A stretch of DNA of 25,316 bases from Botryllus schlosseri (lineage: Eukaryota > Chordata > Ascidiacea > Stolidobranchia > Styelidae): assembly GCA_000444245.1 (NCBI GenBank), contig ATSW01013251.1, forward strand, positions 1 through 25,316, given 5' to 3'. Position numbers and translations under genes: made by a program. Within the stretch, counting starts at the first letter, position 1. Every line of letters begins with the position of its first letter. Below are positions 19,401 through 23,325 of the stretch, piece by piece. The notes under the pieces were generated by a model. That model searched no databases. It saw only the letters and a list, made by a program, of their open reading frames with translations, and was not told the DNA's origin.

Positions 19401-21592
19401 AGCGATAGGTGTCGCTGTAAACCACAACATCGATCGTATTCAGATGGAACTCTCCATGCCAGCTACGCTGTAAATTGCTATGATCGCATCGTGCTTTGAC
19501 TTCCTCTTTGGCTTCGCTGTAAATTGCTATGATAGGACGGCGCCATTATGAAGTTTGGAAAAGCTGTGCACACCCACTGACGAAAGTCACCTTTGAATTT
19601 TTATATTTTTTTTCACAAAAGTACGAAGAAAACAATGAATACAACAATTATTTTTTTACTTAAAATCCGACCCCTTTTTACCCCCCCAAAAATGCCAAAT
19701 TACCCCCGGGGGGTAATTTACCCCCAGGTTGGGAACCACTGGTTTAATCGAACAGCACCTTTCAGAAAATATCATGGTATGGCGCACTCCTCCATATTAG
19801 AAGACCCGTAGTTTAGCCGAAGAGCAATACGGAGAAGATGTTCAGGATACCATGTAAACACTTTGCGCGATTATTAAACGTTAAAAAATATGGTGGATCG
19901 TAAAAATGCCATATTGCGTAGCTTTATTTCCGGAAATATAGGCATATACACTTGCTTTTTTACTTCAACATGTATGTTATCCAGACAAAAGAACTGATAA
20001 TATTCAGAACTCAAAATTTATGATACGGGGAATTGAAAGTGAAATATAAATACTACTTCTAAAAGCGGAAAATGTATTTAATGTCCATAGCCCAGAAAGT
20101 TTCAAAGGTGGTATGCTAAAACAGCTCTTAAACTAAAAATGTCAAAGACCATTTATCCAGATTAGGACACGCCATGGACTTCTAGATTACGATATGATAA
20201 GTAAATCCTAGATTGCGAAACGTCGGTTTCAAACGTTATGATGAGCCATGTATACTGTTATGAAATATTTCATATGGGCGAAGGGCGACAATCCAGTGCG
20301 TACGGAACCACGCCAACCCTTTACCAAAATTATATTCACCGATACTTTCGTGAAATCATATATGGTTACTCCGTATCCACCGAGCGCGAAACGCGACGAA
20401 AATTCTGGCCTGTACTCAACTTTTATGAAAATTAAATGTTGATGCTCCGTGAAAACAGCCCCGAAATTCATCAGGCTATCTTCCTGATTGGTGGATTAAA
20501 CTACTTCTACTTGACAAACTGAAAATAGCGAAAATAAGTTAGTAGATCACAAAATATTACGAAGTAGAAGTAGCGAAAATCAGATCTACTTGAGCAAGTA
20601 CCAGAAGTAGAGGAAAACTACTTGATTACTTCAAAAAAGTAGAAGTACTTCGTTACTGACCACCTCTGACGATGCTTATGTTTCAAAATTTAGTTTTCAC
20701 TGTTCCTGCGGAACAGTGTTACCGCTCCTGCACTCGTTAGGTGGCGTATACGAGCGCCGATATAATAACCTGAAAACGCTGCTGTATTGAGCATGGACAT
20801 TGGACAACCGCCATGTTTACTACCATGGTAAACGCGGTCGTCACGAATTAATGCACGATCCGACGATGATACGAAATCAGTAACATGGGTGTCGAGGGAG
20901 CATGCAAAAAACACCACGAAAATCACAAACAACAACCCGAATTGACTAGTTCAGATTTGTTGCCCTACTGCATCGTTACCATAAGCATACTGATAAGTTG
21001 CATTAATTCTAGATATCCCCGATTGCAAATATAGCGGTTATGATGCGTTAGTGTATGATATGGGTGTTAGTGGGCTTGAGAACTTGGAGGAACACTGTGA
21101 TCACGCAAGCAATAAGCCAAAATTCCGCTCCCCAAATAAATAGTTTCGTGGATCTGGCAATTTGCGAAGTAGATTTTGGTCTTTGTAACCGCTAAAAATT
21201 ATCCATATGCGGTATTTCCGGCAAGAATAAATGGACCGCCAAACTGTCACATGTCCAATGAAGATAAAGATGATGTTGATGCCAGCATAGGCGCCTAGGG
21301 GGAGCGTATACCGCAATGTATCGCCGACTATAAAGCTATATGAACTAACGACAACGCGCAGCTACTTTTGTTACCTATAGTCAACTTCAAATGTTCTGTC
21401 ATTTCAGGTCTTCTTTGCAAGGCATTCGCCACTGTAGCATTTTCTCTGGCGCTACACTGGTATAGACCGCTTGAGCAAAGGAATATTTCGTCCGGCACCA
21501 AACTTGAAGAGATAACCGACGGCGAAGACGTTTCACCTGTTGACATAAGCGAAGAAAATAACGTTTACTCGACTATATCAACCCCGCTATAA
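1232..21592 (+). CDS. SLCO: Organic anion transporting polypeptide (OATP/SLCO family), complete, 11 coding exons, 675 aa
   Basis: Sodium-independent plasma-membrane transporter family for amphipathic organic anions such as bile salts, steroid conjugates and thyroid hormones; the substrate of this member cannot be told. Exons join at 1403/3532, 3795/4519, 4734/4781, 4883/6583, 6707/9290, 9550/11546, 11735/12698, 12842/15326, 15486/15550 and 15755/21408, with consistent phases and GT-AG sites, giving 2028 nt. Visible parts: cytosolic N-terminus to about residue 26; CGWSSFRPGFLQKFNNP leading into TM1; about 12 hydrophobic segments; the OATP signature DPRWVGAWWVAYL at residues 259-271 (family form D-x-RW-I/V-GAWW-x-G-F/L-L, so Gly to Ala and Phe/Leu to Tyr here); a Kazal-like loop with Cys 456, 460, 462, 471, 482, 486, 497, 499, 512 and 516; an acidic cytosolic tail. 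Length is normal for the family (about 640-720). The start was chosen because it is the first in-frame ATG, has A at -3 and gives a normal N-terminus. The orthology group is not assigned. Confidence 0.93.
1453..2138. mobile_element. Non-autonomous DNA element, hAT-like, in intron 1
   Basis: The right end reads TAACTTTATTATCTCCGCCC then ACTG. The left end carries the inverse GTCGGAGATAATATAGTT. The flanking 8-mers CGATTATT (1445-1452) and GCATTATT (2139-2146) agree at 6 of 8 positions. The right arm holds two tandem copies of a unit of about 75 bp (about 1987-2063 and 2064-2138) containing GATTAGCATT and GGATCAGCTAACTTT. No transposase frame is present. The superfamily is inferred from the 8-bp duplication and the CAGTGGGC-type right end. 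Confidence 0.6.
2139..2337. other. Intron 1 spacer
   Basis: AT-rich spacer between two elements. I see no feature in it. Confidence 0.4.
2338..3510. mobile_element. Non-autonomous hAT element with perfect 8-bp target duplication (intron 1)
   Basis: The ends are CAGAGGTCTCAAAC and its inverse GTTTGAGACCTCTG, except that the right copy has one added base near the inner side. Both are followed inwards by GCGGCCCGC-rich sequence, a common hAT subterminal pattern. The flanking ATCTATAA at 2330-2337 and 3511-3518 is identical. Inside, about 2635-2725 contains ACTCGAGT/GACTCAG-rich sequence like the element at 14215-14604. A TAGGCCTA palindrome lies near 2900. No transposase is recognised. The insertion ends 21 bp before exon 2. 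Confidence 0.85.
3532..3795 (+). CDS. OATP exon 2 (end of TM1 to TM3)
   Basis: The acceptor is ttcacatttag. The split Gly codon continues as VLVNGHTNVILSTLERRF, then TM2 and TM3, ending SLPHFTTG and an Asn/Tyr-rich outer loop. ERRF followed by a SYDIG-type block and PHF are family landmarks. The donor is gtaaag, phase 1. The acceptor lies only 21 bp past the end of a hAT element in intron 1. Confidence 0.92.
3837..4465. mobile_element. CTTGGACAACTAG element, copy 1 (intron 2)
   Basis: Bounded by ACTTGGACAACTAG (3837-3850) and its exact inverse CTAGTTGTCCAAGT (4452-4465). The left two-thirds is a degenerate minisatellite. The right part contains TTTCAGGAAAACC followed by AATTAGAATTAAAATCA, shared with the two other copies. 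No coding capacity. Target duplications are not clear. Confidence 0.65.
3880..4170 (+). repeat. Degenerate minisatellite of about 40-50 bp units inside the CTTGGACAACTAG element
   Basis: At least six diverged units with the shared core CAAATTAGATTATAATTGGA then ATTGTAGCTACACAGTTTTT (near 3911, 3950, 3985, 4038, 4080 and 4118). Unit lengths vary because of small indels and a T-run at about 4107-4116. Confidence 0.6.
4519..4734 (+). CDS. OATP exon 3 (outer loop, TM4, start of TM5)
   Basis: The acceptor is attatcag. The exon encodes TLCDVTSKPIDCNDTG, an acidic stretch, then TM4 (FMIAMIIQGFGCISIYTVGY) and LYIGILIACG. The donor is gttaga, phase 1. It is followed by an intron of only 46 nt. Confidence 0.9.
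4735..4780 (+). other. 46-nt intron 3
   Basis: A gttaga donor and ttgtttcag acceptor separate two exons whose joined frame gives LIACG-IANATT inside TM5. It is the shortest intron of the gene and near the lower limit for animal spliceosomal introns. Confidence 0.85.
4781..4883 (+). CDS. OATP exon 4 (TM5)
   Basis: Encodes IANATTIIGPCLGYVVGA and a YVDFDTTDPE segment, matching the family's IGPALGYVVG...YVDF block. The donor was set at 4884 (gtatgag), leaving GA to join A of exon 5 as Glu. The competing donor at 4905 (gtaggg) has the same phase but would create a TAA codon at the junction, so it was rejected. Confidence 0.87.
4917..5299. mobile_element. Candidate MITE in intron 4 with 16-bp inverted ends and two CRE palindromes
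   Basis: TTGCATTTAAAACAAA (4917-4932) is matched by its exact inverse TTTGTTTTAAATGCAA (5284-5299). A further ATAGGG/CCCTAT pair lies outside (4911-4916 and 5322-5327), so the true ends may be slightly wider. It holds a T-run at 4981-4999 and two TGACGTCA sites. It begins 33 bp after exon 4. The superfamily is unknown. Confidence 0.5.
5007..5036. promoter_or_regulatory. Two perfect CRE-type palindromes (TGACGTCA)
   Basis: TGACGTCA occurs at 5007-5014 and 5029-5036, inside a longer inverted repeat ATGACGTCAC/GTGACGTCAT. TGACGTCA is the consensus CREB/ATF site. The match is exact, but function is not shown and the arms may only reflect transposon structure. Confidence 0.35.
5328..5791. other. 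Intron 4 spacer
   Basis: AT-rich intronic sequence. A small palindrome CCCAATCTAAATTGGG lies at about 5504-5519. I see nothing else. Confidence 0.4.
5792..6238 (-). mobile_element. CTTGGACAACTAG element, copy 2, opposite orientation (intron 4)
   Basis: The ends are ACTTGGACAAATAG and CTAGTTGTCCAACT. Read on the - strand, its middle (GGCAAATGAATGTACA, then TTGTACAG, then CGAGCTTGG) aligns with 7580-7640 of copy 3, and its CGGGATAACC-AATTAGAATTAAAAT segment aligns with the TTTCAGGAAAACC region of copies 1 and 3. Non-coding. Confidence 0.6.
6583..6707 (+). CDS. OATP exon 5 (family signature, TM6)
   Basis: The acceptor is ctactcgcag. The exon holds the superfamily signature DPRWVGAWWVAYL and TM6, ending MSGFPKQLP. 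This is the segment that identifies the gene most firmly. The donor is gtgaca, phase 1. Confidence 0.93.
6775..6835 (+). repeat. Dispersed repeat with CTGACGAGTG...GCCGAAAATA core (intron 5)
   Basis: About 60 bp with CTGACGAGTGTCAGCCGAAA followed by ATACTCGGGTTTAATAA is repeated, with few differences, on the opposite strand at 23256-23319. The core can pair as CGAGT/ACTCG. It resembles 3'-end sequences of retroposons, but the family is not identified. Confidence 0.5.
7020..7263. mobile_element. Copy of the AAGTAG-rich element (intron 5), left limit uncertain
   Basis: The right end ACTTCAAAAAAGTATAGACG then TACTTCATTACTGACCACCT matches the right end of the intron-10 element (20630-20666). Upstream are scattered GTCAAGTAGAGGTAG and GAGTAGCGGAAGTAGG words. 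I find no clear left terminus or target duplication. Confidence 0.45.
7740..8319. other. Intron 5 segment, less AT-rich, unassigned
   Basis: A more GC-rich block than its surroundings, inside copy 3 of the CTTGGACAACTAG element. The - strand is open for 170 codons (7789-8301), but the translation shows no family I recognise and it lies antisense in an intron. I treat it as repeat-derived sequence, not a gene. Confidence 0.3.
8320..9245. mobile_element. Degraded non-autonomous hAT-like element (intron 5)
   Basis: The left end CAGTGGTTCTTATCCTTTTT leads into GCAGCGCCCCC. The right side has CAGCGCCCCCC near 9150 and ends AAGGTTAAGAAACCA, a decayed inverse of the left end. A CTCTAGTT/ATCTAGTT pair (8312-8319 and 9254-9261) could be the target duplication but may also belong to the host repeat. 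Non-coding. Confidence 0.55.
9290..9550 (+). CDS. OATP exon 6 (cytosolic loop, TM7)
   Basis: The acceptor is acttctcag. A polar, acidic cytosolic loop (residues about 294-325) is followed by SIKDLPRATYLMLRNAPF, then TM7 with AFLPKYIQTQFNLTAAEAG. The FLPKYxxxQFxLTAxxA block is typical of OATPs. The donor is gtgcgc, phase 1. Confidence 0.93.
9764..9807 (+). mobile_element. Solo right end of the GTCCTC-rich element family (intron 6)
   Basis: GGACAAATCCTC, hairpin CCTCTT-CA-AAGAGG (9779-9792), then GACATATAGTAACCCC matches the right terminus of the element at 21831-22536. No matching left end is seen nearby. Confidence 0.6.
9965..10741. mobile_element. Non-autonomous hAT element, 777 bp (intron 6)
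   Basis: The ends are CAGTGGTTCTCAA and its exact inverse TTGAGAACCACTG, with GGGGGTCCACGAAG inside the left end and GGTCCGTGACGGTCC inside the right, a common arrangement in this family. The flanking 8-mers TGCTATAG and TGATAGCG agree only loosely. Frames inside are short and unrecognised. Confidence 0.75.
10846..11459. mobile_element. Palindromic (foldback) element, 614 bp, intron 6
   Basis: The whole element is an imperfect inverted repeat. TAGGGCTGTTCAAAAATAAC at the left is matched by its inverse at the right, and most internal words pair across the centre (for example CGGATTATCC and GGATAATCCG flanking a 9-nt loop near 11150, and AATTTGGTTCAATTCTAAC with its inverse near 11360). AATGAAT occurs exactly at both flanks (10839-10845 and 11460-11466), consistent with a target duplication. 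It has no coding capacity. As part of the intron it could fold into a hairpin of about 300 bp. Confidence 0.75.
11546..11735 (+). CDS. OATP exon 7 (TM8 and TM9)
   Basis: The acceptor is acattcag. The exon encodes VIAVPGGTIGMIIPP, the INRMKL loop, then a Cys-rich TM9 and the start of the large outer loop, ending TTVPYP. The donor is gtaagt, phase 2. It starts 79 bp after the duplication flanking the palindromic element of intron 6. Confidence 0.92.
11756..11985. repeat. Diverged fragment related to the palindromic element (intron 7)
   Basis: CTTCCACAGGTTGGAATTGA then GCTAAATTGGGTGTGCATCG corresponds to the right-arm segment TTCTACTGGTTGGATTGAGT and CAAATTTGGTGCGCAGCG of the 10846-11459 element. 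The ends are not preserved. Confidence 0.4.
12113..12205 (+). repeat. GATCCGG-rich dispersed repeat, copy 1 (intron 7)
   Basis: TCGGGTAAAAATTTGAATCC, GGATCCGATATTG and GGATTCCTGTC occur in the same order and orientation at 12945-13060. Non-coding, family unknown. Confidence 0.45.
12365..12620. repeat. Second diverged relative of the palindromic element (intron 7)
   Basis: GCTGCACACCAAATTTGGCT followed by CAATTCC (about 12403-12430) and the inverse GGCAATTGAGCCAAATTTGT (about 12516-12535), then TTTTTATGGGGTCATCAGTAA, match both arms of the 10846-11459 element. It forms its own smaller imperfect hairpin. Confidence 0.5.
12698..12842 (+). CDS. OATP exon 8 (first part of Kazal-type domain)
   Basis: The acceptor is acattttcag. 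Cys 456, 460, 462, 471, 482 and 486 are spaced as in Kazal-like OATP loops (CGCQGEYFSPVCGSDNLTY, then C-x3-C). The donor is gtaacg, phase 0, after QQDE. Confidence 0.94.
12945..13060 (+). repeat. GATCCGG-rich dispersed repeat, copy 2 (intron 8)
   Basis: Aligns with 12113-12205 through TCGGCAAAAATGTG, AATCAGGATC and GGATTCCTGTCC. The two copies are split by exon 8. Confidence 0.45.
13061..13899. other. Intron 8 segment without a recognised feature
   Basis: No exon or clear repeat is supported. A GTAGGCCTAT word lies near 13756. The left part of the hAT fragment ending at 13990 may extend into this stretch, but I cannot find its terminus. Confidence 0.35.
13900..13990. mobile_element. Right end of a hAT element (intron 8)
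   Basis: Ends GGTTGGAAACCCCTG at 13990, preceded by GGGTCGCGGCCATAAAAA. The inverse reads CAGGGGTTTCCAACC then TTTTTATGGCCGCGACCC, a common hAT terminus. No matching left end or duplication of the flanking ATGTAAGT was found. Confidence 0.5.
14041..14207 (+). mobile_element. tRNA-derived SINE (intron 8)
   Basis: An A-box TAGTGTAATGG (14055-14065) fits TRGYNNARNNG exactly. A B-box GGTTCGATCCC (14102-14112) fits GGTTCGANTCC at 10 of 11 positions. Their spacing is that of a tRNA gene, but the acceptor and anticodon arms do not fold as a good tRNA. A tRNA-unrelated segment and an A-rich tail (GAAGAGAAAAAAG, 14190-14203) follow, as in SINEs. Confidence 0.6.
14215..14604. mobile_element. CTCGA-rich non-autonomous element, hAT-like (intron 8)
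   Basis: CAGGGTTGGAATGAA on the left and GGATACAACCTCTG on the right are imperfect inverses. The flanking 8-mers GTGCAGAG and TTGCAAAC agree at 5 of 8 positions. The interior is built from many GACTCGA, ACTCGAGTC and GACTTGG words, which also occur inside the intron-1 hAT element near 2690. Non-coding. Confidence 0.5.
14692..14728 (+). repeat. (CTCA)n(CT)n microsatellite
   Basis: CTCA repeats pass directly into about eleven CT units, between two elements in intron 8. Confidence 0.8.
14754..15129. mobile_element. GGAGC/CCGG-rich MITE (intron 8)
   Basis: TGCGGAGC at the left and GCTCCGCA at the right are exact inverses. The interior repeats TCCGGCTCCGGCCGTATCAG-type words (near 14780 and 15020) and GTACTGATCC/GTACTGGTCC. 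The flanks CTAGGTCAC and CTAGTCAC (left about 14739-14747, right from 15129) are near-matches and may be the target duplication. No coding capacity. Confidence 0.55.
15326..15486 (+). CDS. OATP exon 9 (end of Kazal-type domain, TM10)
   Basis: The acceptor is attgtctag. It encodes IYVDCSCVGG, GLCVEPC, then TM10 (LLPFLCFFFVIVLVNFMTVT). The DCSC and C-x3-C pairs complete the ten-cysteine loop begun in exon 8. The donor is gtgagt, phase 2. Confidence 0.94.
15487..15549 (+). other. 63-nt intron 9
   Basis: A consensus gtgagt donor and an atggtttag acceptor join ITM-RCVPE in frame (phase 2), at a conserved point before TM11. Confidence 0.85.
15550..15755 (+). CDS. OATP exon 10 (TM11, start of TM12)
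   Basis: The acceptor is atggtttag, after a 63-nt intron. RCVPESQKTFAIGVQ, then RPLGGIPGPIVFGLIFD, matches the highly conserved OATP TM11 block. It continues with CELWQ, ERGSCWLHD and the start of TM12. The donor is gtaagt, phase 1. Confidence 0.95.
16470..18323 (-). CDS. hAT transposase, intact 617-codon frame, ZBED5/FAM200-like
   Basis: Cut-and-paste DDE transposase acting in the nucleus on the ends of its own element. An N-terminal BED zinc finger has C48-x2-C51-x16-H68-x4-H73. The RNase H-like catalytic core has D196 in FDESTD, D262 in VDGCPAMMGG, then H289/C290/H293 and the conserved RW pair at 351-352. The C-terminal hAT dimerisation block YRCEQGFS (567-574) supplies E570, at the place of Hermes E572 next to an FS motif. 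All three expected catalytic residues are therefore present, and no stop interrupts the frame. Translation may instead start at Met18 (MPGKKRHYAEAF), which resembles the start of related proteins. The frame runs antisense to the OATP gene, within its 10th intron. The family assignment is from memory of motif layout, not a search. Confidence 0.9.
   Translation of the reverse strand: MMHSNHPLFTLLRRTVIMPGKKRHYAEAFLNHGFVNTPQLNGDDRPQCVICLKVLTNESLKPSKLNEHLMKRHPLLAGKSRGYFEGKSKQLRGIQFGSGGMASEKLTAAVEVSYEVAYRIAKSSKNHTIAEDLIMPCTKLIVSKMCGEDQAKKLEGVSVSNTTIRRRVDDLAADILAQVVAEVKASPHKMFSLQFDESTDVSSCAVLLGYVRYIHEYSVKEEFLLAKNLKTTTKGEDIFNLVNDFLGMHGLEWNNVQQISVDGCPAMMGGNRGFRGFVQRENSDIHVDHCALHRYSLASKSLPESLKIVFDQAVKVVNFIKAKELNSRLFKELCKEMGQKYEALLYHTEVRWLSRGKVITRLFELREAVEIFLIEKKSGLAEYFSDPHWIAQLGYLADIFVELNKGNLSIQGKCVTVIHSKEAVAAFIAKMKLWIKRVNRGVLAQFPTLDMYLEGLETENEPDFTEALKGNIADHLGQLVEKMEEYFPDLDTTNMGWLTEPFRCLDSQVDDDDFPAKEEFIALRMSEALKIDFKEKNLDAFWIERLQDAPTLATRALNVLISFSTSYRCEQGFSTIVGLKTKKRNRLDVENDARIALSTTKPRIAKLVVDMQAQPSH
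18464..19531. mobile_element. Innermost element of the nest, 1068 bp, superfamily unknown
   Basis: Starts CATAGCAATTTACAGCG and ends with its exact inverse CGCTGTAAATTGCTATG. ATAGGAC flanks both sides exactly (18457-18463 and 19532-19538). A longer form of the terminal motif, 30 bp, recurs inverted 49 bp inside the right end (19453-19482 against 18464-18493). It lies in the 5' non-coding part of the hAT transposon, upstream of its transposase. No recognisable protein. A 7-bp duplication would suit hAT- or P-type elements, but the ends fit neither clearly. Confidence 0.65.
20677..21407. other. Remainder of intron 10
   Basis: Nothing recognised. The short frames here show no protein similarity I know and no repeat shared with the rest of the window. 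Confidence 0.4.
21408..21592 (+). CDS. OATP exon 11 (end of TM12, C-terminal tail, stop)
   Basis: The acceptor is tcatttcag. The exon completes TM12 (LLCKAFATVAFSLALHWY) and encodes an acidic cytosolic tail ending STISTPL, then TAA at 21590-21592. The final STPL is not a canonical PDZ-binding end. Confidence 0.9.
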
Positions 21593-21659
21593 AGATTCTT
21601 CATGCAACGTGATCTTGGATTCTGATTGGTCGATTTTATTTGTATATTGTGGCAATAAA
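21593..21659 (+). other. 3' UTR and polyadenylation signal of the OATP gene
   Basis: A canonical AATAAA at 21654-21659 lies 62 nt after the stop codon. The transcript probably ends within about 30 nt of it. The short UTR is inferred from this signal alone. Confidence 0.7.
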
Positions 21660-21830
21660 TGGTGTTTGATGAGAAGTAAACATAGGCTACACAGAACGTC
21701 ATATCCATTGCTTCAATCGATAACCAGATATTAGCCAAAGGCATATAAGTTCGATTAGTGGCCACCGAATAGGTTTCGAATTGTAATGGTGTATTTAAAC
21801 AGCTCGTTTAATTTATATTACACATTGCAT

Positions 21831-22536
21831 TAGGGTTATCCTACGTCCTCTTATAAGAGGATTTGTCCTCTTTTTTTTACAAAATTGAAAGTGTCCTCGG
21901 AGGACGCCGAAATGTCCTCTTTATGGGGAATTTGTCTTCTTTTTTCATAAAATAAGTATTAAAATGCCATGAAAAAGTACACTACTAGGCAGAATTGGTA
22001 AGCAGAATTGGAGAAAATTGGGGGCTGTCGGCACCTACATGATTCTAAGCGACGTAAAGATGAAACATGCACTGCGCACACTGAATGCAAAGTCATAAAA
22101 GATAACATAAAAGTAAGGTTACCGTATTTTGGAATCGGGATAAAGGAGGACACTTTTTTAAAATTTTCAAGCTTAGAATATATCGAATGAAAGTCTTGAA
22201 AAAATGGTAAATTTTTCCACTTCGTGGTCGGTTGACTAAAAAAGGTCAACTTTCTCGCTCAGTGCCCAAAATACCGTTTTTCTTTCACACACATTATCAG
22301 TTGGGTGACTAAAAAAAGGACAACTTTCCAGCTCAGCTCCCGAAATAGCCGTCGGAGCGTTACTCAAGTGCTGAATTACTGTATCTCTGTCAAATTTTGC
22401 CCTATATTTAACAAAAATTCTCAGAAAAGAGGACAAAATCTCTAAAAGGAGGACATTTAAGCGTCCTCGAAGGACATTTTCAAAAATCTGAAAAGGGAGG
22501 ACAAATCCTCCTAAAGGAGGACGTATAGTAACCCTA
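21831..22536. mobile_element. GTCCTC-rich MITE with hairpin ends, 706 bp including TA flanks
   Basis: Left end TAGGGTTATCCTACGTCCTC, right end GAGGACGTATAGTAACCCTA. A TA at each limit suggests a TA target site. Each end contains a small hairpin: CCTCTT-AT-AAGAGG at 21847-21860 and CCTCCT-AA-AGGAGG at 22507-22520. GTCCTC/GAGGAC words recur through both arms. Inside, a segment with GACTAAAAAAGG, CAACTTTC and CAGCTC is duplicated about 75 bp apart (22231-22275 and 22303-22350). Non-coding. Confidence 0.65.
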
Positions 22537-22539
22537 ATA

Positions 22540-23250
22540 AAAGGGCAAGCGATAAAATGAGGTGATATGTGGCATAGATAAGCAGCGAAAATTTAACTAC
22601 ACGTCATTGTCATGCATATTATGTAATGTGCCTATAAATACAGCGAATTGTGTAAAATAATTAAATATTTGGCTCGTCACGACGTAGGTTACTAAATAAT
22701 GAGAGTCCTGCTTTACCTTGCAACTAGTGAAGCGTTACCTTAAAACTGCAACGACCATTACGAGTACACCATCAAGTGTTAAAAGTTGCGATACGACAAC
22801 AAATTAATGACTGAAGTGGTCCTGGCGGAATTTCAGCGGAATGTTTTCACTGAGGTGAAACACCGCGAATGATCACGTGAAACATTATGACGGACGAATA
22901 GCGTATATTAACCCCTTGCGTATCAAGTGATCGGAAATGTCGACTTCTCGGGCGGCATTTTTGATTAATCACGACTAATTTATTGGAAAACTGAACTTGA
23001 AGACAAATTTGATGCCGCGTTATTTCCTCACTATTTTTGTTAAATAAATCGATTATTGAAAGTTGCAGTCGCTGTTTCGAAAACATTCGAATGTAGTCAT
23101 AAATGTCAATATGACCAATATATTATAGTTCGGAACCACAACAAAACAATTACACAAACGGTATTGGATTATTCTTCATTACAAAATCACTTTCAGAGTC
23201 TACAGAGTCCTGACTTATTCGAAATACGAGACCGATATTTGTGTACAACT
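22540..23250. other. Intergenic spacer
   Basis: AT-rich, without a gene or repeat I can name. The + strand frame at 23056-23421 overlaps the - strand transposase-like remnant and shows no domain, so it is not called. Confidence 0.4.
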
Positions 23251-23255
23251 GAAGA

Positions 23256-23319
23256 GCATATTCATATTGAAATAAACCCGAATATTTTCGGCCGACACTC
23301 GTCAGAGGAAATCGTTAAC
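23256..23319 (-). repeat. Second copy of the CTGACGAGTG...GCCGAAAATA repeat
   Basis: On the - strand it reads CTGACGAGTGTCGGCCGAAA then ATATTCGGGTTTATT, matching 6775-6835 in intron 5 of the OATP gene. Confidence 0.5.
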
Positions 23320-23325
23320 AATGCG

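Larger units (their letters stand above)
16165..19742 (-). mobile_element. Autonomous-type hAT transposon, 3578 bp, nested in intron 10
   Basis: The inverted ends are CCAGTGGTTCCCAACCT (17 bp, exact). The flanking duplication is TTTAATAG (16157-16164) and TTTAATCG (19743-19750), 7 of 8. It carries a full-length transposase on the - strand. Without the further insert at 18464-19531 and its duplicated 7 bp it would be about 2.5 kb, a usual size for hAT elements. It sits inside the AAGTAG-rich element. Confidence 0.9.
15805..20668. mobile_element. Outer AAGTAG-rich element of the intron-10 nest
   Basis: The right end reads AAGTACTTCGTTACTGACCA then CCTCTG at 20668; its inverse CAGAGGTGGTCAGTAACG is hAT-like. 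ACGATGCT occurs exactly just outside both limits (15797-15804 and 20669-20676). Both arms are rich in CTACTTGAAGTAGAAGTAGC words (15825-15960 and 20505-20650). The left terminus CAACCCTAACCC does not resemble the right one and may have been replaced. Without its inserts the element would be about 1.28 kb and non-coding. Confidence 0.65.
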
